The translations under genes were made by a program, and so were the position numbers. DNA of 64,000 nt from Diphasiastrum complanatum (taxonomy: Eukaryota; Streptophyta; Lycopodiopsida; Lycopodiales; Lycopodiaceae), in assembly GCA_029204225.1 (NCBI GenBank), contig CM055092.1:21417669-21481668 (forward strand). Direction: 5' to 3'. This document shows, one piece after another, positions 55,788 to 64,000 of the stretch. The notes under the pieces were generated by a model. That model worked only from the letters and a program-made list of their open reading frames with translations. It did not search any database and was not told where the DNA came from. Numbering within the stretch: position 1 is the stretch's first letter; every line of letters starts with the position of its first letter.

Positions 55788-56649
55788 TGTTGAAAATTGT
55801 CACTTCTCACTTGACATTGGTTCATGTAAATATTGATCAAACATTAGAATATGTTGATGATATGATTTCACACGTGTGGAGCATGTTCCCATGTGTGAAA
55901 GGATGTACTTTTCATGTTTGTATATATCCAAATTGATTTTGTATCATTCTAGTTAGTGTGAACATGAAATGACTAGTTTTTAGTCAAGTTGACTAGTCAC
56001 CTACAAATTAGCTTTTCCTTGCATGTGCATGAGTAAATGCTCCCACATGGCAAGTGGATGTTCACATGTGTGTATAGAGTACTAGAAGATAAGAGTTGAC
56101 CATTTTCCTTAGATCCTATTTTGTAGGGAATATTCCTATATTCTAGGAGACTAGCTTTTTGGATTTTAGTCATATTCTAGAAGGTCAACTATTGGATAAG
56201 GATCAAGGATGGATCAAATGGATAGATATGAGTGATGTGGCACTCTTCACACGTGTGAAGGCCTGCTGGACTGTACCAGACTCATGGATGTACTTGATCC
56301 ATAAAAGGATCATCATTTTGCTAAGAAAATAGATGAGACTTTTGCACTCTACACTTTTGTGAGATTTCTAGTCATTTGTCTTGTGATTTTTATGCATGAT
56401 TGCTATCTAGTATCATTGTACTTGTTGTTTCAGGTGCAGGCCGTACAGTGGACAGTACTCCACACGTGTGAAGCCGCTCTCACTAAAAAATGATGTGTTG
56501 ATCCATTGCTCTTGCTTAAATCCAAGTGTAGTGAATCTAGATCAAGATCTAATGTGTAGAACTTGATAGATTCATTGATTAAGCAACCAATAACTCTCTA
56601 TGATTGTAAAGTACAATCATTATTGTCCTAAAAACTGTAAAATTTATCA
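55788..56649 (+). repeat. 5' LTR of intact family A element
   Basis: TGTTGAAAATTG...AAAATTTATCA. It carries CACACGTGTG at 55869-55878, 56248-56257 (inside the 14-bp palindrome TTCACACGTGTGAA) and 56461-56470, likely transcription-factor sites. It must hold the promoter, but the start site cannot be placed from sequence alone. Confidence 0.97.
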
Positions 56650-56661
56650 TGGTATCAGAGC
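56650..56661 (+). promoter_or_regulatory. Primer binding site, initiator-tRNA-Met type
   Basis: TGGTATCAGAGC immediately follows the LTR. Confidence 0.95.
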
Positions 56662-57244
56662 TAAGTAAGAGAGTGATCATTGAATCATAAATCTTGTAAA
56701 GATCATTGGCAAAATTTGTTTTTTGGCCAATACTAGTGAGGGCGAGTTCTTCTAGAGTGATAGCTTGTAATCATTTGGATCAAAACGACTTGGAGGCTGT
56801 GTATGTACTTTTCACACGTGTGAAACCGTACAGCAACTTTCAATTCAAGTTACTTTGTGTTTTTTGGTCCCAAAATCACAATACTAGTTCATTTTTGGTG
56901 CTTTTTGAAGCATAGTATTGATCTAGATTCATTCTAACTAATGCCTATGACCAAATAGTGTTTTGGATCATTGAAGCATTTCTTTTTAGAGTCTAAGATC
57001 AGATCTAAGAGGCTGATTTGTTCAGATCCTTAGTTGAAGTGAAATCTCTAAGAAAAGTGTAAAGCAATTTTTTTTGTGAGAGTGAAAGCTAGAAATTTTT
57101 GGTAAGATCTTTGAGTATCATTCAAGCTTGTGTGTTAGTTTGATAGAGACAAGCCTATAGGCATTCTAGTAAGCTTTAGGCCACTTCATAGATCTTTTAA
57201 AATTCAAAAATCTTTGTGATTTTTAAAAGAGCATTCATTCTAAA
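56662..57244 (+). other. Leader of intact family A element
   Basis: About 580 bp without a long frame; contains a further TTCACACGTGTGAA palindrome at 56811-56824. Packaging signals would be expected here but are not recognisable by eye. Confidence 0.8.
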
Positions 57245-60200
57245 ATGTCATCCATGGGTGGATATTTGATGGAATCAAGTGAGAGACTCACTTCCACAAA
57301 TTATTCCATTTGGAAAGTGAGAATGGAATCACTCCTAGTGATCCATGATCTATATGACATAGTTCAAGGAGTAGAGGAAGAGCCTCAAACTCCCCAAGAA
57401 CAAGCCAAATACAAGAAGAGAGCAAGATTAGCTCTACATTGCATAAAGTTAAATGTATGCAATGACCTCTTGAAAGAGGTGTCTTCTTGTACCTCATCCA
57501 AAGAGGCTTGGGATTCATTAAAGAGCATTTATGAATCCAACAATACTTCAAGAATCCTCATGCTAAGAAATCAAGTTTTCCAAAGCATGAAAGGAAGTGG
57601 AGAGAGTGGACAAGAGTATGTTCTTAGGATCAAATCTCTTAACAAGGAGTTAAGTGCAATAGGAGAGAAGATCCAAGATCAAGAACTAGTACAAATCATT
57701 TTGAATGGTCTAAGTGATGAGTTTACCAACTTAGTCCAATCATTTGCCATTCAAGACTCTCTTCCATCCATTGAAAAGTTGCACAATGTTCTTGTGGCCG
57801 AGGAGAGTAGGCTTCTACACCTCAAGACAAGAATGGATAGCATGTCACTTAATGGAGGAGAGGAGAAAGCTAACTTTACATCTAAAGGCAAGAAAAAGCA
57901 AAATCCATCCAAGAAAAATCAAGGCAAGGAGGCCGAGATGAAGAATGGAGGATCTACCTCCAAAGGCAAAGTGAAGAACAAGGCAAAACTAAAGTGTTTC
58001 TTTTGTGGAAAGAAAGGACACTTTGCCTCAGAATGCTACTTGAAGAAGAATCAACAAGCCAAAGGAGATCAAGGGAACATTGCTCAAGAGGAAGAATATG
58101 AGGATGGATTCAACACATCCTTAATGGTTGCATCTACACCAACTTCAAGTCAAGACACATGGTGGATAGATAGTGGGGCTAGTTCCCACATGTCCTTTAA
58201 CAAGCATTATTTTTCTACTCTTCTATCTTGTAATGACTCTAAGAAGTCAATATACACTGCTAGTGATCAAGCATGCAAGATAGATGGCATAGGATCTATA
58301 CCTCTTTGTTTAGGCACATCTAAAAGGATAGATCTAGATAATGTTTTGTATGTTCCTACCATTTCAAGAAACTTGCTTAGTGTAGGACAATTAATGGACA
58401 ATGGACTAGATGTACATTTCAAGAATGGAGTTTGTTCCATCTTGAAAAATGATAAGTGCATAGCTAGTGGCATTAAGCAAGGGAGACTTTTCAAGTTGGA
58501 TGCTAATGTTGCAAGTGAAAGTGTGAACTTGGCTAGGGAGGAGCTAACTCAAGTGGAGCTTTGGCATAAGAGATTAGGCCATCCTAATCTTCAATCTATG
58601 GAGTCAATGGCAAGCAAGGAACTAGCTCTCGGCCTACCAAGAGCTTTCAAGAAGTGTGGAAAAATGTGTGAGGCATGTGGCCTTGCAAAGTCACACAAAT
58701 CTTCTTACAAGAAATCTTCATCAAGATCTCTCTCTCCCTTGGATCTCATACATTCTGATGTACATAGTTTTTCACATGCAAGTAATGGAGGTGCCTTGAT
58801 GTATGTAACTTTTATAGATGATTGTACTAGATTCACATGGATTGAGTTACTATCAAAGAAAAATCTTGTTTATGAAGCTTTCATTAAGTTCAAGTCTCTA
58901 GTAGAGAAACAACTTAGTACTTCTATCAAAGCACTAAGATGTGATAATGGAGGAGAGTACACCTCCAATAAAATGAAAGACTTTTGTGAGATCAATGGTA
59001 TTAAGTTACAATACACTTGTTCCTACACCCCTCAACAAAATGGGGTGGCCGAGAGGAAAAATAGGAGTCTATGTGAGTGTGCAAAGTCCTTGAGGCTTGA
59101 TGCATCACTTCCCATCTCATTTTGGGGAGAAGCCATAACATGTGCTAATTATTTATGTAATAGACTTCCTAGTAGTGCTATAGATGGGATCTCACCTTAT
59201 CAAGCCTTGTTTGATAAGAAACCCAATGTAAAATATTTTAAGATCTTTGGATGTACTTGTTATGTACACATTCCTTTGGAGACTAGAAGGAAAGAAGATG
59301 CTACCTCCTTCAAAGGAATCTTTGTTGGCTATGGAGAAAATAGCAAGGGATATAGGATATATGATCCTACATCCAAGAAAGTAAAGGTAAGCAAGGATGT
59401 ACTTTTTGATGAGTCACAATTTGCTAAGAGCTTGTCAAATGGATCTAACCCATTGTGCATTGAAGATCTTGACAAATCCGAGGAGGATCTTGACAAACCC
59501 GAGGAGGATCATGACAAACCCAAGGATGGAGATTTGGATCCAAGTCAAAAAGGGCCAAGAAGATCATCAAGGAGCAAGGCCGAGCCCTCAAGGCTTACCT
59601 ATGTGGACAAGGGAAAGCAAAAGGAAGGCTCTACATCTTCTACCTCTTACTCTTTTTTAGCTACATTGATTGAAGAACCATCATCTTTTGAAGAAGCATG
59701 TAAATCTAAAGTTTGGAGAGATGCAATGCAAGTAGAGTATGATGCATTAGAAGAAAATCATACTTGGAATCTTGTAAATCTTCCAAGAGGAAAGAAACCA
59801 CTTGCATGTAAGTGGATTTATAGAATTAAGTACAATCAAGATGGATCTATTAGTAAATACAAAGCTAGGCTTGTTGCTAAGGGATTTCTTCAAATAAAAG
59901 GATTGGATTATGAAGAAACATTTGCACCTGTAGCTAAGCTTGTAACTATTAGATTAATCATTTGCATTGCTACTTTGTTCAAATGGGATCTCTACCAAAT
60001 GGATGTGACAAATGCCTTCTTGAATGGCTTCTTAGAAGAGGAAATCTACATGATGCAACCCGAGGGCTTCATCAAGATTGGTGAGGAGCAAAAGGTGTGC
60101 TACTTAAGGAAGAGCCTATATGGCTTGAAGCAAGCACCTAGAGCTTGGTACTCTAGGTTGCATGATTTTCTCTATTCTCTTGGCTTTGTACTAAGTGCTT

Positions 60201-61225
60201 ATGAACCTTCTTTATATTTCAAATGTAATGAAGGAAAGATCATCATTTTGGTTCTTTATGTTGATGACATCATTATGACAGGAAATGATGATGATGGCAT
60301 AGGCAAAGTAAAAGTTGACTTATCTAGTGAGTTCAAGATGGTAGATCTAGGCTTCCTAAAGTTTATACTTGGGATAGAAGTGTCTAGAAGTAGCAATTGT
60401 ACTTTCATAAGTCAATCTAAGTATGCTACTTCCATTCTTGAAAGATTTGGTATGAAAGATTGTAAGGGGATTGACACCCCTATGGAGCATGTTGTGAAAG
60501 CAACTAATGAAGGTGATGAAGCATCCTTTGAGGACATCACTCTCTTTAGGAAGCTTATAGGCTCTCTAATCTATTTAACCATCACTAGACCTGACTTAAG
60601 TTTTTGTGTAAGCAAGTTGAGTCAAAGTATGCAAGCTCCTTTAATTCATCATTGGAAAAGTGCCAAGAGAGTACTTAGATATGTTTCTAGTACTAGATTT
60701 TTTGGTATACTTTATGAAGGATCTAACTTGCACTTGAGAGCCTACTCGGATTCAAATTTTGCAGGTGACAAGATGGATAGGAAGTCCATTAGTGCATTTG
60801 CAACATTTCTTTGTGGAGGAGTGATATCTTGGCTTTCCAAAAAGCAAGATACAATCTCACTATCTTCTTGTGAAGCCGAGTACAAGGCATTGACTTCAAC
60901 AACCAAAGAGCTCTTATGGCTAAGAAGACTCTTGATGGAACTACATGTGCTAGAGGCCGAGGAGATCCCTTACATATTTTGTGACAATCAAGCTTCTCAA
61001 CAAATTGCTTCAAATCCTATCTTCCATGCTAGAACAAAGCATATTGAGATAGCTCACCACTTTGTGAGGGAGAAGGTACAATCCAAGGAAGTGCAACTAC
61101 ATCATGTACCATCATCCGAATGCATAGCTGATATCTTAACCAAACCATTGTCCAAAGATCCATTTTTTAAGTTAAGATATGCTCTTGGAATTGTAGATAG
61201 ATGTACACTAGATTTGCCAAGTTAG
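57245..61225 (+). CDS. Complete Ty1/copia gag-pol polyprotein (1326 aa)
   Basis: The polyprotein packages, matures, reverse transcribes and integrates the element. Order: gag (TSTNYSIWKVRMES near residue 20); zinc knuckle CFFCGKKGHFASEC at 251-264; aspartic protease WWIDSGASSHM at 306-316 with Asp309; integrase zinc finger His441, His446, Cys475, Cys478; integrase catalytic Asp505, Asp567, Glu603 (35 residues between the last two, the normal spacing); RT with QMDVTNAFLNG and catalytic YVDD at 1005-1008; RNase H with DSNFAGDKMDRKS, SSCEAEYKAL, NPIFHARTKHIE and ADILTKPLSKD. MSSMGGYLMESSERL matches gag starts in relatives, so the first ATG is taken. No stop or frameshift is present. Gag and pol are in one frame, as is usual for plant copia elements. 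The protease-integrase-RT-RNase H order defines Ty1/copia. Confidence 0.98.
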   Translation: MSSMGGYLMESSERLTSTNYSIWKVRMESLLVIHDLYDIVQGVEEEPQTPQEQAKYKKRARLALHCIKLNVCNDLLKEVSSCTSSKEAWDSLKSIYESNNTSRILMLRNQVFQSMKGSGESGQEYVLRIKSLNKELSAIGEKIQDQELVQIILNGLSDEFTNLVQSFAIQDSLPSIEKLHNVLVAEESRLLHLKTRMDSMSLNGGEEKANFTSKGKKKQNPSKKNQGKEAEMKNGGSTSKGKVKNKAKLKCFFCGKKGHFASECYLKKNQQAKGDQGNIAQEEEYEDGFNTSLMVASTPTSSQDTWWIDSGASSHMSFNKHYFSTLLSCNDSKKSIYTASDQACKIDGIGSIPLCLGTSKRIDLDNVLYVPTISRNLLSVGQLMDNGLDVHFKNGVCSILKNDKCIASGIKQGRLFKLDANVASESVNLAREELTQVELWHKRLGHPNLQSMESMASKELALGLPRAFKKCGKMCEACGLAKSHKSSYKKSSSRSLSPLDLIHSDVHSFSHASNGGALMYVTFIDDCTRFTWIELLSKKNLVYEAFIKFKSLVEKQLSTSIKALRCDNGGEYTSNKMKDFCEINGIKLQYTCSYTPQQNGVAERKNRSLCECAKSLRLDASLPISFWGEAITCANYLCNRLPSSAIDGISPYQALFDKKPNVKYFKIFGCTCYVHIPLETRRKEDATSFKGIFVGYGENSKGYRIYDPTSKKVKVSKDVLFDESQFAKSLSNGSNPLCIEDLDKSEEDLDKPEEDHDKPKDGDLDPSQKGPRRSSRSKAEPSRLTYVDKGKQKEGSTSSTSYSFLATLIEEPSSFEEACKSKVWRDAMQVEYDALEENHTWNLVNLPRGKKPLACKWIYRIKYNQDGSISKYKARLVAKGFLQIKGLDYEETFAPVAKLVTIRLIICIATLFKWDLYQMDVTNAFLNGFLEEEIYMMQPEGFIKIGEEQKVCYLRKSLYGLKQAPRAWYSRLHDFLYSLGFVLSAYEPSLYFKCNEGKIIILVLYVDDIIMTGNDDDGIGKVKVDLSSEFKMVDLGFLKFILGIEVSRSSNCTFISQSKYATSILERFGMKDCKGIDTPMEHVVKATNEGDEASFEDITLFRKLIGSLIYLTITRPDLSFCVSKLSQSMQAPLIHHWKSAKRVLRYVSSTRFFGILYEGSNLHLRAYSDSNFAGDKMDRKSISAFATFLCGGVISWLSKKQDTISLSSCEAEYKALTSTTKELLWLRRLLMELHVLEAEEIPYIFCDNQASQQIASNPIFHARTKHIEIAHHFVREKVQSKEVQLHHVPSSECIADILTKPLSKDPFFKLRYALGIVDRCTLDLPS

Positions 61226-61238
61226 AAGTGAGGAGGAG
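61226..61238 (+). promoter_or_regulatory. Polypurine tract
   Basis: AAGTGAGGAGGAG lies between the stop codon and the 3' LTR, the site of plus-strand priming. Confidence 0.9.
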
Positions 61239-62100
61239 TGTTGAAAATTGTCACTTCTCACTTGACATTGGTTCATGTAAATATTGATCAAACATTAGAA
61301 TATGTTGATGATATGATTTCACACGTGTGGAGCATGTTCCCATGTGTGAAAGGATGTACTTTTCATGTTTGTATATATCCAAATTGATTTTGTATCATTC
61401 TAGTTAGTGTGAACATGAAATGACTAGTTTTTAGTCAAGTTGACTAGTCACCTACAAATTAGCTTTTCCTTGCATGTGCATGAGTAAATGCTCCCACATG
61501 GCAAGTGGATGTTCACATGTGTGTATAGAGTACTAGAAGATAAGAGTTGACCATTTTCCTTAGATCCTATTTTGTAGGGAATATTCCTATATTCTAGGAG
61601 ACTAGCTTTTTGGATTTTAGTCATATTCTAGAAGGTCAACTATTGGATAAGGATCAAGGATGGATCAAATGGATAGATATGAGTGATGTGGCACTCTTCA
61701 CACGTGTGAAGGCCTGCTGGACTGTACCAGACTCATGGATGTACTTGATCCATAAAAGGATCATCATTTTGCTAAGAAAATAGATGAGACTTTTGCACTC
61801 TACACTTTTGTGAGATTTCTAGTCATTTGTCTTGTGATTTTTATGCATGATTGCTATCTAGTATCATTGTACTTGTTGTTTCAGGTGCAGGCCGTACAGT
61901 GGACAGTACTCCACACGTGTGAAGCCGCTCTCACTAAAAAATGATGTGTTGATCCATTGCTCTTGCTTAAATCCAAGTGTAGTGAATCTAGATCAAGATC
62001 TAATGTGTAGAACTTGATAGATTCATTGATTAAGCAACCAATAACTCTCTATGATTGTAAAGTACAATCATTATTGTCCTAAAAACTGTAAAATTTATCA
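61239..62100 (+). repeat. 3' LTR of intact family A element
   Basis: 862 bp, same as 55788-56649 throughout by eye, followed by GTAGG. Confidence 0.97.
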
Positions 62101-62105
62101 GTAGG

Positions 62106-62279
62106 TGATAACGACAAGCTCCTCAAAGAATCAATGCTCATTCTACTATCATAAATTGCATGCCAGTTTATGCACAGTTTCCTGCCAGACCCATGTTTGT
62201 CTAATCTACAATCAGTTTAGGGCAAAGGAGTAGCGGTGGAGCTTTCAAACTTTTCCTATTGTTGGTCTTTCAGAGTTTT
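62106..62279. other. Right flank of family A insertion, no gene seen
   Basis: Continues the DNA seen before 55783. Confidence 0.5.
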
Positions 62280-63640
62280 GGTGGGCGCTTTTGTTTGGGC
62301 AAGTTCTCCGGAAAGATCTCGGTTTAGTTAGTGAGGTGGTCCATCACAGGGTTCTCTTTGTACAGTTTTTCTCATGGCTTCGAACATCTCCCTATTTCGT
62401 CCTCTCAGTCTCAAATGACCTGCTTCAACTGTATCTCCCCCTCTTAACTCCCCTCCTCGTTCACGTCAGGCTGTGTTGGGTTCCTCACTTGCCACAACCC
62501 CTCTGTTCCTCCTTTGCCCACCTCTTCCCATGGCATTGTTGCCCCCTCGCTTGGTTGTGAACCTCCTTCGACCCTTGTGGAATTGCCTTCTCAACCTCCT
62601 GAATGGGTTCCTTGCCATGCTTGTGGTCGTTTCTTCTCTCCTAGAGGAGGTCTTGCCCGTCACCAGCATTCTTGTTCTGCGCTGCTTCAGTCATCTCAAG
62701 ATCACCCTCCTCTTTCTGCACCCCATTCGCCCTCTGCTTCAGCTTGGTCTTGGATTTCTTCCCTTGACATCCTCGAAGCTTTTCACTCTAGTCCTTCCTC
62801 CGAGGGGTGGGGATGCTGGTCATAGAGAAACTTGTGCTCACCTTCGTCGCTTTCTATCGGGAGACTGGAAAACGCTTCATGATGAACACTTTGCTCGTTG
62901 TCAGGCACTCGCAACTCGTAGGACTCTCAACCTCAAGGCGCCCCACCTCTCCACCATCGCCTTCGTCGCACCGTACATCTTGGGCAAGTTGGTGAGTATT
63001 CTCGTGCAGCTCGAGCTTTAGCTCCTCTCACCCCCGCTCCCTCTTCTGCTGATACTGTTGCTGCTCTCCAAGCTCTGCATCTTGCTTCTAAAGGCATTCT
63101 TCCCTTCTTTGTGGAGGACTTTGTGTCTGATGTTGACTTGGTGCTTGATCGTGATTCTTTCTCTCATGCCTTCCATCGTAGTCCTCGTCTTGCTATTGGT
63201 GGTCCCTCCAGTTTGGTCTATGAACACACCTTTGTGATTGCTTTCCACCTGAGGACTCTGCTAGTGGCTTTGTTCAACTCTTTCATGTCTGCTCTTTTAT
63301 CAGAAAAAAACTACTCCGACAGGCACCCCACTGATGCTTTCCTTCCCTTGGCTATTGAGACTTATGGCACCTTGCATCGACGCTTTGAGGAATTTCTTTG
63401 CTTGTGTTCGCATTAGGCGGCAGAGCGTCAAGGTATTCCTGGTTCTATTCTTGTGGCTTCTTTCAAACAACGTGTTTCCATTGCCCTACAACGTGCTCAG
63501 GCCCTATCTATTTTGCAACGGGCGACGGTGGCTGGGTCTGTTACATCTCATCTCCCTTCATTAGCCGACTCACCACCTCTTCACTTTTCTAATCTGCTGC
63601 AGTCAGTTGGTAGACTCCCACAGACATCATCATAGTTTAT
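62280..63640 (+). pseudogene. LINE-like gene remnant: zinc finger, RT start and C-terminal part
   Basis: Plus-strand pieces in shifting frames: a C2HC-type finger CHACGRFFSPRGGLARHQHS with C (about 62607-62670), a basic segment with RRTLNL, then GQVGEYSRAARALAPLTP, LQALHLASKGILPF, SFSHAFHRSPRLAIGGPSSL (about 63150-63215), which resembles the first RT motifs of zinc-finger LINE-type proteins (normally APGPSGL). The RT core with its catalytic Asp pair is missing. After it come FLPLAIETYGTLHRRFEEFL and VASFKQRVSIALQRAQALSI. At least three shifts and stops make it dead. GC-rich and pyrimidine-skewed versus neighbours. Confidence 0.5.
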
Positions 63641-64000
63641 GCATTTTTTTTTTTAAGCCAGGATTTGGATTAATCTTAACTTTACTACAAGCTTCGCTCT
63701 TGTTTGAGCCTACTTTTGTTTAAACTTCCCCTTCGGGGTGTATATATCTTTTTCATCAATGTACCTACTACTTCTTCCTATGAATAAATGCACCAGGGTG
63801 TATTTCCAATCCAAGCCCATTCAAACTGTCTCTTCTTCATAACTAATTTCCAATAAGATTAATAACACCTTTCATAACATTTCTTTGACAAAAGGGATTG
63901 TTTAGGCCTATCCAGATAATTTTGAAATGGATCAATCATGTTGTATTTCACTCTTCCCCATTGTTTCGACCTCCACAATTATTTTCTTCCGAGGCACATG
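63641..64000. other. Window end, no gene seen
   Basis: T-run then AT-rich DNA; possibly the 3' untranslated tail of the LINE-like remnant. Confidence 0.4.

Larger units (their letters stand above)
55783..62105 (+). mobile_element. Intact young Ty1/copia element, family A, with GTAGG duplication
   Basis: The element (55788-62100, 6313 bp) has GTAGG at 55783-55787 and 62101-62105, two 862-bp LTRs that I find identical base by base, an initiator-Met primer site, a single open gag-pol and a purine tract. All parts needed for autonomous transposition are present. Identical LTRs imply very recent insertion, since both LTRs are copied from one template. Confidence 0.97.

Overview
This window looks like repeat-dominated nuclear DNA of a land plant. 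The evidence is several Ty1/copia families with plant-type gag-pol polyproteins, a Ty3/gypsy element primed by tRNA-Asp, initiator-Met-type copia primer sites, TTTAGGG-like (plant telomere-type) heptamers, and spliceosomal intron borders. The species cannot be fixed from the sequence; a fern or other large-genome plant is only a guess. No ordinary single-copy host gene could be identified with confidence. The only fully intact protein-coding gene is the gag-pol of a young copia element.

Layout. 1-6.4 kb holds broken copia and gypsy pieces. 6.1-13.8 kb is a large inverted duplication: each arm runs from a copia gag fragment through a short unique spacer and a (CT)n/(CA)n tract into a long degenerate TTTAGGG/CCAAGGG heptamer array, and a LINE-type reverse transcriptase pseudogene lies in the middle. 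A 650-bp solo LTR with a perfect duplication (TCCCT) sits in the right-hand array. 14.0-15.0 kb has more gypsy and copia debris. 15.2-20.7 kb is a minus-strand copia element (duplication TATCG) broken by one nonsense codon and lacking most of its 3' LTR. 20.7-25.9 kb is AT-rich DNA with degenerate internal repeats and no gene seen.

25.9-29.2 kb is the most unusual part. On the plus strand lie a decayed Helitron-type Rep/helicase fragment, a multi-exon gene remnant ending in a GIY-YIG nuclease domain, and a pseudogene for a very divergent histone H3. The histone begins MACTKQ here, while a second truncated copy at 38.6-38.8 kb begins exactly MARTKQTAR; it has an unusually long tail and a CENH3-like fold region. 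29.3-35.3 kb is a copia element (duplication GTGAT) in which reverse transcriptase has been replaced by about 1.06 kb of unrelated sequence that stays open in frame for about 350 codons; a foreign solo LTR (duplication GGGAC) splits its integrase region.

35.5-37.5 kb is a 3'-truncated minus-strand copia element inserted into a second copy of the LINE, which again runs directly into a heptamer array (37.8-38.6 kb). That array abuts the truncated H3-like gene. An unidentified, possibly spliced gene remnant follows on the minus strand (39.0-40.4 kb). 40.9-53.5 kb is a minus-strand gypsy element (5' LTR, Asp primer site, tandemly repeated leader, gag, protease, RT, RNase H, integrase). Its RT is interrupted by 42.25-47.9 kb of other DNA, including a decayed copy of the copia family found intact at 55.8-62.1 kb. 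That intact element has two 862-bp LTRs that look identical by eye, a perfect GTAGG duplication and a 1326-residue open gag-pol, so it must be very recent. The window ends in a remnant of a zinc-finger LINE-like gene.
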